36,215 nucleotides of DNA from Coliplasma sp045538555 (GTDB lineage: Bacteria > Bacillota > Clostridia > Oscillospirales > CAG-382): contig JAZSRP010000006.1 in NCBI GenBank assembly GCA_045538555.1, forward strand, positions 1 through 36,215. The letters run 5' to 3'. Position 1 is the first letter of the stretch; each line of letters starts with the position of its first letter. Shown here piece by piece: positions 24,315 to 32,586 of this stretch. A program made the position numbers and the translations under genes. Below the pieces are notes generated by a model. The model was not told the DNA's origin, did no database searches, and saw nothing but the letters and a program-made list of their open reading frames with translations.

Positions 24315-25295
24315 ATGCATGATATTCCAGAGGTCATCACGACCTTTTTGTCATACAAAGAAGCGATCCAAAACAGATCTCCTCTCACTGTCAGCGAATA
24401 CTGCCGAGATCTGGTTACTTTTTTTCGTTATATTATCGTTTCCCGCAGGGGCGGTGATTTGACTGACATCAGCAATGTCTGTGTTGCCGACGTGGATTAT
24501 AAACTGGCATCAAGCATCACTACTGAGGAGATTTATTCCTTTTTGCTCTACCTTTCCCGTACAAAAAAGAATCAATCCCGTGCCCGTGCCCGCAAACTTT
24601 CAGCAATAAAAGCATTTTATAAATACCATACCACAAAATCCAAAAAAATAAGCGACAATCCTGCCAAGGATATTGACAGTCCCGCCATAAAGTTTGGGCT
24701 TCCAAAATATCTTGAACTGGATGAGAGCATTCGTCTTCTTGAGAGCGTTGACAAAAGCAGTCCTACCTATGAACGGGATTATTGTATCATAACTTTGTTT
24801 TTGAACTGCGGGATGCGTTTGTCTGAACTGGTGGGCATTGACCTCACTGATATCAACATGGATCTTACCAAGCTTGTTGTGACAGGAAAAGGTGCAAAGA
24901 TGCGCACTGTTTACCTAAACTCCGCTTGCCGCGATGCACTGAACGATTATCTTTCGGTCAGACAAAAAAAAGCAATGCAGTACGGACGTCCTATTATTGA
25001 CAAAAATGCTTTGTTTCTCAGCTCACGCAATCGACGCATCTCAAAGCAGACTGTACAATGGATGATACAAAAGCAATTAAAAATGGCTAACCTTGACGGC
25101 AGGGGATTTTCTGTACATAAGCTGCGTCACACAGCAGCAACGTTGATGTACAACGAGGGACACGTAGATGTCAGGGTTCTGAAAGACATACTCGGTCATG
25201 AGCAGTTGACAACAACACAGATATATACTCATGTATCTGATAAAAAGCTGGAAGAGGCAGCGGAAGCAAATCCGTTGTCAAAGGTGAAAAAATAA
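24315..25295 (+). CDS. Xer-type tyrosine recombinase
   Basis: ATG 24315 lies 6 nt after GAGGTG; an upstream GTG (24306) overlaps that site and is rejected. The 326-aa product has a SAM-like N-terminal DNA-binding domain (about 5-100) and a catalytic domain with all expected residues: Arg in CGMRLSEL, Lys in VTGKGAK, HKLRHT, His in LGHEQL and the nucleophile Tyr in IYTHV. Length and surroundings (core genes, no phage genes) fit the chromosomal XerC/XerD/XerA role in resolving chromosome dimers, but one gene alone cannot show which. Its stop overlaps the thioesterase start (TAATG), so the two are coupled. Confidence 0.88.
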   Translation: MHDIPEVITTFLSYKEAIQNRSPLTVSEYCRDLVTFFRYIIVSRRGGDLTDISNVCVADVDYKLASSITTEEIYSFLLYLSRTKKNQSRARARKLSAIKAFYKYHTTKSKKISDNPAKDIDSPAIKFGLPKYLELDESIRLLESVDKSSPTYERDYCIITLFLNCGMRLSELVGIDLTDINMDLTKLVVTGKGAKMRTVYLNSACRDALNDYLSVRQKKAMQYGRPIIDKNALFLSSRNRRISKQTVQWMIQKQLKMANLDGRGFSVHKLRHTAATLMYNEGHVDVRVLKDILGHEQLTTTQIYTHVSDKKLEEAAEANPLSKVKK

Positions 25296-26011
25296 TGTTG
25301 CAAAAAGCAATCAGGATTACAAGTTTTGACGTATTTCCAAACGGAACCGTAAAGCTCAGCGCTTTGCAGAGATATATGCAGCAGCTCGCACGTGAGGACT
25401 GTGACCAGATGGGCTGTACATACGCCGCCATGCGCAGAGAAAATATGGTTTTTGTTCTCACAAAGCTGGGTATAGATATACGCACACCCATCAGATCAGG
25501 TGATGTGTTGGTATGCAAAACGTTCAACAACAGAGTTGAGGGTATAACATATTTTCGTGAATTTGATTTCAAACTCAACGGAGAGACTGCAATCCGCGCT
25601 ACGACACAGTGGGTTGTGGTGCGCTTTGATACACGAAGTATCGTACGTCCAAGAGATGTCCATTTTGGTATTCCGGAGTATAATTTTAAAATAAAAGAGG
25701 TTGAGGTACCTCGTCGTTTTGATGTTTTTGAAGACTTAATATCAGCCGGCTCAAGAAAGGTCAACCTTTCTGATCTTGATGAAAACCATCACCTCAACAA
25801 TTGTGTTTACTCTGATATTGCAATGGATTTTTTGCCATTGGAAAATAAGGACTTTTTGATATCATCGCTAAAAATGATATTCAAGCATGAAGCTCTGCAG
25901 GAAGATGTGCTCAATATTTGTTACAAAAAGACCGAGCAAGGTTTTTATGTGTCTGCACATAATCAAACAAAAAATGTTCCTTGCTTTGAATCGATAATTA
26001 CCATAAAATAG
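25295..26011 (+). CDS. acyl-ACP thioesterase (FatA/FatB-like)
   Basis: The 238-aa product shows the acyl-ACP thioesterase double hot-dog fold: the N-terminal half has FDVFPNGTVKLSALQRYMQQLA with a long helix, then a strand ITYFREFDF and TTQWVVVRF; the second half has DLDENHHLNNCVYSD, matching the conserved DxNxHxNN block that carries the catalytic residues (here Asp-Asn-His). Such enzymes release fatty acids from acyl carrier protein. It is translationally coupled to xer (TAATG). It ends in TAG, rare in this window. Confidence 0.85.
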   Translation: MLQKAIRITSFDVFPNGTVKLSALQRYMQQLAREDCDQMGCTYAAMRRENMVFVLTKLGIDIRTPIRSGDVLVCKTFNNRVEGITYFREFDFKLNGETAIRATTQWVVVRFDTRSIVRPRDVHFGIPEYNFKIKEVEVPRRFDVFEDLISAGSRKVNLSDLDENHHLNNCVYSDIAMDFLPLENKDFLISSLKMIFKHEALQEDVLNICYKKTEQGFYVSAHNQTKNVPCFESIITIK

Positions 26012-26015
26012 ACTG

Positions 26016-26044
26016 TTGATTTTTTACAAGATTTGTGGTATAGT
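26016..26044 (+). promoter_or_regulatory. sigma-A-type promoter for smpB
   Basis: TTGATT (26016-26021), 17 nt, TATAGT (26039-26044), beginning 5 nt after the thioesterase stop; smpB starts at 26077. Confidence 0.65.
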
Positions 26045-26076
26045 GTTCATCCGACAGTATGATGGGAGGTGATCGC

Positions 26077-26535
26077 ATGGCTGATAATATAAAAACAATT
26101 GCCGTCAACAAGGCGGCATATCATGAGTATTTTGTTATTGACAAGTACGAGGTTGGTGCAGAGCTGTGCGGTACCGAGGTAAAGTCGATACGGAACGGCA
26201 GAGTCAATCTCAAGGATTCTTTTTGTCGTATCGACAACGGAGAGTTGTTTGTATACGGAATCCATATCAGTCCCTATGAAAAGGGAAATATTTTTAACCG
26301 AGATCCATATCGTGTACGCAAGCTGTTGATGCACCGGAGAGAGATTGACCGTCTTTTTGGTCAAGTAGGTCAAAAGGGTTATTCAATCATTCCGCTATCA
26401 ATGTATTTTCGAAATAAATGGGTCAAGCTTGAGATAGGTCTCTGCAAGGGAAAAAAACTGTATGACAAGCGTGATGCCGATGCAGAGCGTACAGCAAAGC
26501 GCGAAATGGAACGTGCGGAGAAGGGTGGATATTGA
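26077..26535 (+). CDS. smpB: SsrA-binding protein SmpB
   Basis: ATG 26077 with GGGAGGTG 6 nt upstream; 152 aa, a normal length. The family blocks are clear: IAVNKAAYHEYFVIDKYEVG, then LCGTEVKSIRNGRVNLKDSF, LYVYG-type strand FVYGIHISPYEKGN, and a C-terminal Lys/Arg-rich tail with KLYDKRDADAER, which folds into the helix that enters the decoding centre. SmpB carries tmRNA to stalled ribosomes in trans-translation. The tmRNA gene lies 650 nt downstream in the same direction, a common arrangement. Confidence 0.97.
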   Translation: MADNIKTIAVNKAAYHEYFVIDKYEVGAELCGTEVKSIRNGRVNLKDSFCRIDNGELFVYGIHISPYEKGNIFNRDPYRVRKLLMHRREIDRLFGQVGQKGYSIIPLSMYFRNKWVKLEIGLCKGKKLYDKRDADAERTAKREMERAEKGGY

Positions 26536-27173
26536 TGTCCTCATGGATCATGCACTTGCGGATAGCACAAAAGGTCAATGAGTATGTTGATATGCTTCCG
26601 ATTCCATTTTATGTAGGGAGCATTGCTCCCGACAGCGGTAGAAAGTTGGACTCTTTTAACTATGACCCGCCAAAAAATATCTCCCATTGCTATGACCGCC
26701 GGAAGGATAGACTCCAGTGCAATGATGAGTTTTTTGAAAAGTATGCAAAAAGTGAGTCAGACCCTTTCAAAAGATCGTTTAATATGGGATATTATGTCCA
26801 TGTGTTGACAGATACATATTTTGTGAGAGATATTGTAGAACCTCTCATAAATACCCGCGGGCGTGAGTTCTGGCGTTCTAATATTGAGCGTTTCAGATTG
26901 TCATGGACCGAGCTGGATTGCAGGTTTTTGGAACAAAATCGTAGTTTTTCTCCTCTGGCTTCACTGATGTGTGTTTCAGAGTTTCCTGACGATTTGTTGG
27001 ATTATTTTGGTGCAGGGGATATATATGAAAGAGTAAAGTCTGTTTGTAATCTGTATTCACATTGTAAATCTGACAAAAACACACAACTTATCGGTATTGG
27101 CGAGGAAGAGGCAGAAGAATTTGTGTCCACAGCGTCAAAACTGATAGTTGAGAGAATTAAAAGCAAATTATAA
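26535..27173 (+). CDS. zinc-dependent phospholipase C-like protein
   Basis: The ATG at 26535 overlaps the smpB stop (TGATG), with AAGGGTGG upstream. The 212-aa product has the pattern of PF00882: N-terminal Trp-Ile-x-His-Leu-x-Ile-Ala, a GSIAPDSG block, ISHCYDRRK, and YYVHVLTDTYF in the middle, with His and Asp at expected metal-binding positions. There is no signal peptide, unlike secreted clostridial phospholipase C, so it is a cytoplasmic relative of unknown substrate. It sits between smpB and ssrA and is co-translated with smpB. Confidence 0.8.
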   Translation: MSSWIMHLRIAQKVNEYVDMLPIPFYVGSIAPDSGRKLDSFNYDPPKNISHCYDRRKDRLQCNDEFFEKYAKSESDPFKRSFNMGYYVHVLTDTYFVRDIVEPLINTRGREFWRSNIERFRLSWTELDCRFLEQNRSFSPLASLMCVSEFPDDLLDYFGAGDIYERVKSVCNLYSHCKSDKNTQLIGIGEEEAEEFVSTASKLIVERIKSKL

Positions 27174-27185
27174 GAAATTTCATAA

Positions 27186-27537
27186 GGGGCCGTAAAGGTT
27201 TCGACGGGGATTTTGAACCAGGGTAAGCGAGCAGAAGCGCACAGCTTCTTAAAAATGTGCAAAATTAAAATTAAACGCTAACGATAATACCGTAGCAGTC
27301 GCTGCGTAACGCAGTGACCGTCGCCCCGTGGAGTACTGCGGCCACGGACGCGGCGTGACTTTGCAGTGAACGTGTACGTGTCAAAGCTTTGAGATGCGTC
27401 ATGAATAAATGAAGCTACCGTATCAATGAGTTTGCTGATTGACTTGTTGAGAGGGGAACCCTGACAATTAGCTGCGCTCGGAGAAAACTCTGCGGAAAGG
27501 TTTTCGGACAGGGGTTCGATTCCCCTCGGCTCCACCA
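27186..27537 (+). ncRNA. ssrA: transfer-messenger RNA (tmRNA)
   Basis: One-piece tmRNA. The 5' GGGGCCG pairs with CGGCTCC before the encoded ACCA at 27537, and the T-arm GGTTCGATTCC is intact. The tag reading frame (27259-27309) encodes AKLKLNANDNTVAVAA and ends in TAA; a hydrophobic, Ala-rich end is what the ClpXP degradation tag requires. The partner smpB is just upstream. The 3' end is overlapped by the reverse-strand recombinase ORF, which marks it as an integration site. Confidence 0.97.
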
Positions 27538-27546
27538 ACAAAGGTT

Positions 27547-27585
27547 GATAATTCGCTTATTTTAAGCGGATTATCGGCCTTTTTT
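27547..27585 (+). terminator. Rho-independent terminator of ssrA
   Basis: A 13-bp stem (27547-27559 with 27563-27575, one G-T pair), 3-nt loop, then GGCC and six T residues, 9 nt after the tmRNA 3' end. It lies within the reverse-strand recombinase ORF. Confidence 0.9.
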
Positions 27586-27596
27586 ATGTAATTTTC

Positions 27597-27626
27597 GGGA
27601 CTGTCGTTACTGACAGCCCCTTTTTT
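27597..27626 (+). terminator. second stem-loop with T-run after ssrA
   Basis: GGG-(A)-CTGTC pairs with GACAG-CCC around a 6-nt loop and is followed by TTTTTT. It is a back-up terminator, also inside the recombinase ORF. Confidence 0.65.
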
Positions 27627-29275
27627 CTTTTTAAGATTTACGTTGTATATCGCATCGGCAAGAGTCGGTTCATTCTTTATGATATAATCGACAAGCGTTT
27701 CGTCCTCGCCGATGCCGAGCGTGCGGTTTATTTCGTCCTTAAGAATATCCGCAGGGAGCGTGTTGAGATAAAACTCGATGTGGTCGTAATAGACGATTAC
27801 GCGGTCGAGGTATAGGTTTATAAGCTGACGGTGAAGCTCCTTATCGCCCGAGCGGAGAAGTCCGCGTGCGTGTGCGTAGGCAAGCTCGACCATCGTTTCG
27901 GTTATCACGTGGGTTTTCGATTGCTTTTCAATCTTTTCTACCTCTGCGCGTAACCTTTCGCGCTCGCTTTCAAGGTCGGTAAGCGTTGATAACAGAGCCG
28001 AGCTTCCCGTGTTGGCAACGGCGTTTATAATGTTGTCTATCTTTCGGGATATTTCCAGTATCGAAGCGTTTAACAGCTTTAACGTTTCGGTGCTTTCGCT
28101 GTCGAAATCGGAATGGTATTTGTAATATTCCTTCACGATGCTTTTAATACTCGCGTCATCGAAGATAATTCTCTCTATCTCGCGCATAATAAAGCTTTCG
28201 AGATATTCTCGGCGAATCTCCTTGTTTCTGCAAGCAAGCGAGGCGGTTCGCTTTCGGTTCGCGCATTGATAGCAAACGTATTTCAGCTTGTTCCGCCCCG
28301 AGAAGTGCCGAACACCCGTGTATGAAGCACCGCATTCACCGCATATCACCTTGCCGGTGAGCAAATAAGTTTCCTTGCCCGCGTTACTGCTTAATCGGTG
28401 CTTGCTTCGCGCCTGCAACAGCGCCTGAACGCCGTACCACACGTCGTCATCGATTATTGCGGGCATACCGCCCTCGATACGAATAATCTCGTCCTCGGGC
28501 TTGTTTGCGTGGCTGTTGCGCGTTCCGTAAACGCTCTTGCTCGGCGAGCGGTTGAAGATATAAACACCGCGGTATTTTTCGTTCCGCAGTATCTCGTGCA
28601 GGCTGTTCTTGCCGAACTGCTTTCCGCCGCGCGTCGTATATCCCATCGAGTTTAAGGTGTGGATAATGTCGCTGTAACCGACGCCCGAAAGCACTTGATT
28701 GAATATCATTCGCACGGCATCGACCTCTTTTTCGTTTATCTCGTACCGTCGCGTTTCGGGGTTTACCTTGTAGCCGAACGGAGCACAGCCTCCCATCGCC
28801 TTGCATTGAAGCGCCGTTTCTCGCATGCCCTTCATCACCTCGCGTGCGAGGTTGCGTGAATAATATTCGCTCATTCCCTCGAGCACCGATTCAAGAATAA
28901 TGCTCTCGGGCGAGTCGTCAAGGTTTTCGAGCACGCTTATCAGCGACACACCGCACTTTTTAAGCTCGCGCTTATAGTATGCCGAGTCGTATCTGTCGCG
29001 GCTGAATCGGTCGAGCTTGTGGACGATAACGAGGTCGAACTCGCCCGTCTTCGATTCGCATATCATTTTTTGGAACTCGGGGCGGTGGTCGGAGGGTGCG
29101 CTTTTCGCGTGGTCGCAGTATTCGTTATCTATAACCACCTAGTTCCGCTGGCAGTATTCGCGCATAGCGCGGAGCTGTGCGTCGATCGATTCCTCTCGCT
29201 GATTGTCCGAGGAAAACCTCGCCTAGAGCACCGCCCTCGGAATTATCCCGCGCGACGTCATTGATTCGATAACTG

Positions 29276-29443
29276 TCATTTGTTTCTCCTTCCTATATAC
29301 CTGTACTTGATTATCCTGTCGAAGATTTGAAGCAACAACTTTGCGTTCCTCTCTTCGCTCTTTACGGTTTTGATTTTTACTTTTCCTTTCTTGCCGTTGG
29401 CAATCCTTTTTAGATCCTCACAGCTTACGCTTATACAAACCAT
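29276..29443 (-). CDS. small basic protein overlapping the recombinase start
   Basis: A 55-aa ORF starting at ATG 29443, with AGGAGG 6 nt upstream, and ending in a TGA that overlaps the recombinase ATG (ATGA). It is strongly basic: 14 Lys/Arg in the C-terminal 35 residues, after a short MVCISVSCEDL start. The tight coupling to a large serine recombinase and its charge suggest a DNA-binding accessory factor such as a directionality factor; that is inference. A longer frame upstream to 29623 has no ribosome site and is not used. Confidence 0.6.
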   Translation of the reverse strand: MVCISVSCEDLKRIANGKKGKVKIKTVKSEERNAKLLLQIFDRIIKYRYIGRRNK

Positions 29444-29592
29444 TCTTCCTCCTATTTTCTCACAAAATTTATTCATACTCCAGAGAGAATCGGCAGAATT
29501 CTCCCCGAAAAGCCACAAAAATCTCGGGTCCCTAAAAGGCGACAGCCACCGAAAAAAGTCCCCACCGCCATTTCCGCCGAAAAGCCCCAAAC

Positions 29593-29640
29593 AGTCCGCC
29601 GTTGCGGGCTGGTGTAACCGCACGGGGCGGACTTAAGTCC
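29593..29640. other. two-tier hairpin followed by a perfect 12-bp palindrome
   Basis: AGTCCGCC (29593-29600) pairs with GGCGGACT (29626-29633); inside, TGCGG pairs with CCGCA around a 10-nt loop. The palindrome GGACTTAAGTCC lies at 29629-29640. The region from 29444 to 30123 has no gene: it contains this structure, the next inverted repeat and a promoter. Confidence 0.55.
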
Positions 29641-29747
29641 CCTCTGCTTTAACCCGCTTCAAAATAAGCTTTGCTGTTCATACGCCGTAAACCCCTTTCT
29701 TTCATCGTTTTTGCTATGTATCGGCGCGCTTATTTGCAAAACAAAAA

Positions 29748-29845
29748 GACCCGTACATATTACGCAGATACGGAAAACACCAAAAGGCGAACAATACTCG
29801 TCCGCTAAAAAATGATGTTCCGTGCCTATGTAATATGTACGAGTC
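29748..29845. repeat. long inverted repeat, 28-nt arms
   Basis: Arms 29748-29775 and 29818-29845 match in 23 of 28 positions as reverse complements; the outer CGTACATATTAC block is perfect. The 42-nt centre is A-rich with no ORF. Confidence 0.65.
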
Positions 29846-30056
29846 CTAAAACTCAAAGGTGGCACTTAAAAATATGTATGTAAGTATGTATTATTCAATT
29901 GTCGCCCCGACCTCTCTCGCCGGGAGACTGTATTGTAACACGAGAAAAATAATTTGTCAACCCCCTGTGCATACTCGTTGTGTTATGTGGGAATAATATA
30001 TATTTCAATCTTCGTTCAATCAAGCAATTGTTGATTTTCAAACAAGAGATTGATTA

Positions 30057-30085
30057 TTGATTTGCTACTCCGTGTAAGCTATAAT
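30057..30085 (+). promoter_or_regulatory. sigma-A-type promoter of XRE-TPR gene 1
   Basis: TTGATT (30057-30062), 17 nt, TATAAT (30080-30085). Start codon at 30124 after CGGAGG. Confidence 0.7.
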
Positions 30086-30123
30086 AAAAGCACACCGGTG
30101 AAATAAATATTTCGGAGGTTTTT

Positions 30124-31308
30124 ATGAAACTTACACTTGGGGATAAAATAAAAGAGCTTCGCAAGCGCGACGGTCGCAAACAGGAAGACCTTGCCAACGC
30201 GCTCGGCGTTACCAATCAAGCTGTTTCACGCTGGGAGGCAAACGGCGGCTATCCCGATATGGAAATGATTCCCGCAATCGCAAACTATTTCGGAATCACT
30301 ATCGACGAGCTTTTCGGTTACGAAAACGACCGCGAGAAGAAGATAGACGGTCTGGTATCGAAAATCAATGAAATGAATTTTATGAATAACGGAGTGGATA
30401 TAAACATCGATGAATGTATATCTCTTGCTCGAGAGGCGATGATAGAATTTCCTGCCAACGAAAAGATAATGCTTTGCCTTGCAGACGTTCTTTACAACGC
30501 GGGCTACGTTCGCTACGGCGAATATCACCTTATCGATTCCGAGGGCTATAACGTTTACGACGTCGAAAGACACCGCGGCTATGCAGAGTGGAAGGAAGCA
30601 ATCGTGATTTACGAAAAGCTCCTTAAAACTCTCGAGGCAGGAGACGCACGCCACAACGCGTTGAGAAACCTTACTCAGCTTTATCTTAATGTGGGTGAGC
30701 ACGAGCGAGCTCTTGCCGCGATCGAATCTGCACCGACGATCTACGGCTCGTATGAATTTCTGCGTATTAACGCTTGTGATGGCAAAAAGCACGCCGAAGC
30801 ATACGGCGTAGCGCTGTTAAAAACCGTAAGAGCAAGTGCAGAGCTTATCATTGGAACGGTAATCGCGTACGAACAAAATATGCCTACCTCTGACAAAATC
30901 AAAAGCATAAAGTCTGCGATCACATTGTTCGACCACGTATGCACCGACGGCAATTATGGTATTCACAGTGCATATATTGCCAGAATGTATACTTTGCTTT
31001 CTCTCTATTTATGGCTTGGCGGAGAACACGATGAAGCGTTTGATGCATTGGATAAATCATTGTTGCATTTCAAGGCTTTCGAAGAGCTCTGCACCCAATC
31101 CGATGCGTCATATACTGCACCGCTTATCAAGTTGGTAGAGATCGAAAATCTTCAAGCAAAAGCCAATGATGAAAAACATCCTCATACAACCGCATTAAGC
31201 TTGGCAGAAGATTGGCCTTGGTGGTCTGTGCAGGAATATCCACTCGTCGTTAACGAAATCAAATCCGATCCCCGCTGGAACGAATGGGTTGAAAAATGTA
31301 AAGCGTAA
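30124..31308 (+). CDS. XRE-family regulator with TPR-like C-terminus, copy 1
   Basis: ATG 30124 with CGGAGG upstream; 394 aa. Residues about 7-62 are a Cro/CI-type helix-turn-helix (KIKELRKRDGRKQEDLANALGV, then a recognition helix NQAVSRWE, followed by GYPDMEMIPAIANYFG). The rest is mainly helical with paired helices of tetratricopeptide type (IMLCLADVLYNAGY, LTQLYLNVGEHERALAAIE, LLSLYLWLGGEHDEAFDAL). The layout matches quorum- or peptide-responsive XRE-TPR regulators, though no peptide gene was found. It has its own promoter and terminator and is the first of three paralogues in 3.5 kb. Confidence 0.85.
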   Translation: MKLTLGDKIKELRKRDGRKQEDLANALGVTNQAVSRWEANGGYPDMEMIPAIANYFGITIDELFGYENDREKKIDGLVSKINEMNFMNNGVDINIDECISLAREAMIEFPANEKIMLCLADVLYNAGYVRYGEYHLIDSEGYNVYDVERHRGYAEWKEAIVIYEKLLKTLEAGDARHNALRNLTQLYLNVGEHERALAAIESAPTIYGSYEFLRINACDGKKHAEAYGVALLKTVRASAELIIGTVIAYEQNMPTSDKIKSIKSAITLFDHVCTDGNYGIHSAYIARMYTLLSLYLWLGGEHDEAFDALDKSLLHFKAFEELCTQSDASYTAPLIKLVEIENLQAKANDEKHPHTTALSLAEDWPWWSVQEYPLVVNEIKSDPRWNEWVEKCKA

Positions 31309-31312
31309 ATTT

Positions 31313-31340
31313 AGCCCCGCTTCTGCGGGGCTTTCTCTTT
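31313..31340 (+). terminator. Rho-independent terminator
   Basis: AGCCCCGC (31313-31320), TTCT loop, GCGGGGCT, then TTCTCTTT, directly after XRE-TPR copy 1. Confidence 0.9.
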
Positions 31341-31363
31341 GTTTACAGCGATGCAATTATTGA
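31333..31363 (+). repeat. 31-nt direct repeat, copy A
   Basis: The 31 nt beginning in the terminator tail (from TTCTCTTTG through CAATTATTGA) recur at 32517-32547 with two differences. Both copies lie directly after an XRE-TPR gene terminator, consistent with duplication of a gene-plus-terminator unit. Confidence 0.75.
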
Positions 31364-31485
31364 TGGAAAAGCGTTGCGATTTTCGCCCGTCAAGCGAGTT
31401 GATTCTAACGCGTGGTTATTTACTAATGCATATTTCTCGGATATAATACAAGTGTCAGCTGATAAATCATTTTACGGAGTTAGTT

Positions 31486-32484
31486 ATGGAACTTAAATTA
31501 GGAGCAACAATAAAAAAGCTGAGAACCGAAAGAGAAATCACGCAGGAAGAACTCGCAAACAAAATCGGCGTGTCTTTTCAAGCGGTATCTAAATGGGAAA
31601 CGAATACAACAACACCCGATATCGCAATCATTCCGCAGTTGGCTTTGTTTTTCGGAGTCAGCATCGATTCGCTTTTCGCAATTAACAAAGACGATTATTT
31701 GGAACGCATCAGCAATATGATACGCGACGAGCATACCATCAGTCACGATAATTTTGTTTGGGCGGAGCGATACTTAAAAGGCGTTATTTGCGACGAGCCC
31801 CAAAATAATGACGCCAGAACTCTGCTTGTAGAGCTTTATGAGCACCGCGAAAACCGCGATACATTAAACGCAGGTAGATTATGCGAAGAAGGTCTTTTTC
31901 TCGATCCTTCCAATATCGCACTACACGGGAAGCTTATAAATATCCGTCGCAAAAGAAGTGAAACGGACAGACTCATTAAATTTTATGAATCCTTGTTGCA
32001 GAAGTTTTCAAAGAACGATACAGTCAAAGAGAAGCTGATTGAAATTTATATAACCGCAGACAGATACGACGACGCAAAGAAGCTCATCGCTTCGTCTACC
32101 CCTAAAGCGATTTTTGATTTGTTCCTCGGCGATATCGAAATGGCTCTCGGAAACAGCGATACTGCGTTAGCTTTATGGGAGGTTGCAACCGAAAAGCATA
32201 ACGATGATCATTCTATACTTTTCGAATCTGCAGAACGTTTTAACAAATACGGTTATTCCGAAAAGGCAATCTCCCTTTACGAACAATCATACGAAAAAGC
32301 ACCTGCGCCAAAAGAGTTGGACTCGGTTTACGCAAGAGCGTTCCTGTTCACAAACCTCGGAAGAAAAGATGAAGCGATATCGATGTGGAATTTGATTATC
32401 AAATCGCCTTCCAACGACTATGGCATCAACGACGGCGAATGTGTTGACTGGGCAAAACGCGAGATTGCAAATTTATCTTTATAA
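31486..32484 (+). CDS. XRE-family regulator with TPR-like C-terminus, copy 2
   Basis: ATG 31486, 332 aa. HTH in residues about 6-60 (EREITQEELANKIGV, recognition helix SFQAVSKWET), then a row of helical pairs with a typical TPR look (LLVELYEHRENRD, IFDLFLGDIEMALGNSDTALALWE, SEKAISLYEQSYEKAP). A TATAAT at 31442-31447 lies upstream with a poor -35 box. It is related in layout to copies 1 and 3. Its targets are unknown, and it may control the island or its own expression. Confidence 0.85.
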   Translation: MELKLGATIKKLRTEREITQEELANKIGVSFQAVSKWETNTTTPDIAIIPQLALFFGVSIDSLFAINKDDYLERISNMIRDEHTISHDNFVWAERYLKGVICDEPQNNDARTLLVELYEHRENRDTLNAGRLCEEGLFLDPSNIALHGKLINIRRKRSETDRLIKFYESLLQKFSKNDTVKEKLIEIYITADRYDDAKKLIASSTPKAIFDLFLGDIEMALGNSDTALALWEVATEKHNDDHSILFESAERFNKYGYSEKAISLYEQSYEKAPAPKELDSVYARAFLFTNLGRKDEAISMWNLIIKSPSNDYGINDGECVDWAKREIANLSL

Positions 32485-32490
32485 ATATTA

Positions 32491-32524
32491 AAGACCGCCG
32501 ATTCAACGGCGGTCTTTTCTCTTT
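32491..32524 (+). terminator. Rho-independent terminator
   Basis: AAGACCGCCG (32491-32500), 6-nt loop, CGGCGGTCTT (32507-32516), then TTCTCTTT. Confidence 0.9.
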
Positions 32525-32547
32525 GTTTACAGCGGAGCAATTATTGA
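32517..32547 (+). repeat. 31-nt direct repeat, copy B
   Basis: It is the second copy of the repeat at 31333-31363, again starting in the terminator T-tail of an XRE-TPR gene. Confidence 0.75.
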
Positions 32548-32548
32548 A

Positions 32549-32581
32549 AAGAGGAATCGCATTTTATATACGATTCCTCTT
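32549..32581 (-). terminator. Rho-independent terminator of XRE-TPR copy 3
   Basis: An 11-bp perfect stem (32549-32559 with 32571-32581) with an 11-nt loop; on the minus strand it is followed by TTTT. It lies just beyond the stop of the leftward gene. Confidence 0.8.
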
Positions 32582-32586
32582 TAGCT

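Larger units (their letters stand above)
27468..29279 (-). pseudogene. large serine recombinase interrupted by two in-frame TAG codons
   Basis: The intended ATG is at 29279 (GGAAGGAG upstream). Reading frame 604 codons long, broken by TAG at codon 19 (29223-29225) and codon 47 (29139-29141). Codon 19 falls where the family has Tyr in the YARFSS active-site block; the nucleophile Ser follows at codon 23. After that come the resolvase domain (HKLDRFSRDRYDS), the recombinase domain (GCAPFGYKVNPETRRYEI), a zinc ribbon (CGECGASY, then CYQC) and a long coiled region. The last ~23 codons are ssrA read backwards. No start codon lies between codon 19 and the Ser, so as a normal gene it is dead. Amber suppression is the alternative. 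Confidence 0.8.

Noticed and set aside
25990..26060. TAG at the end of the thioesterase gene as a recoded codon
   Set aside because: Read-through would add only about 16 residues of no family likeness and would overrun the smpB promoter; TAG acts as a plain stop here.
27278..27541. Reverse-strand protein of 87 aa inside ssrA
   Set aside because: It is the complement of the tmRNA gene, a well-known kind of false ORF; the RNA explains the sequence fully.
29276..29623. 115-aa ORF starting at 29623
   Set aside because: Its first 60 codons lie across the hairpin/palindrome region with no ribosome site; the AGGAGG at the internal ATG 29443 marks the real start of the 55-aa gene.
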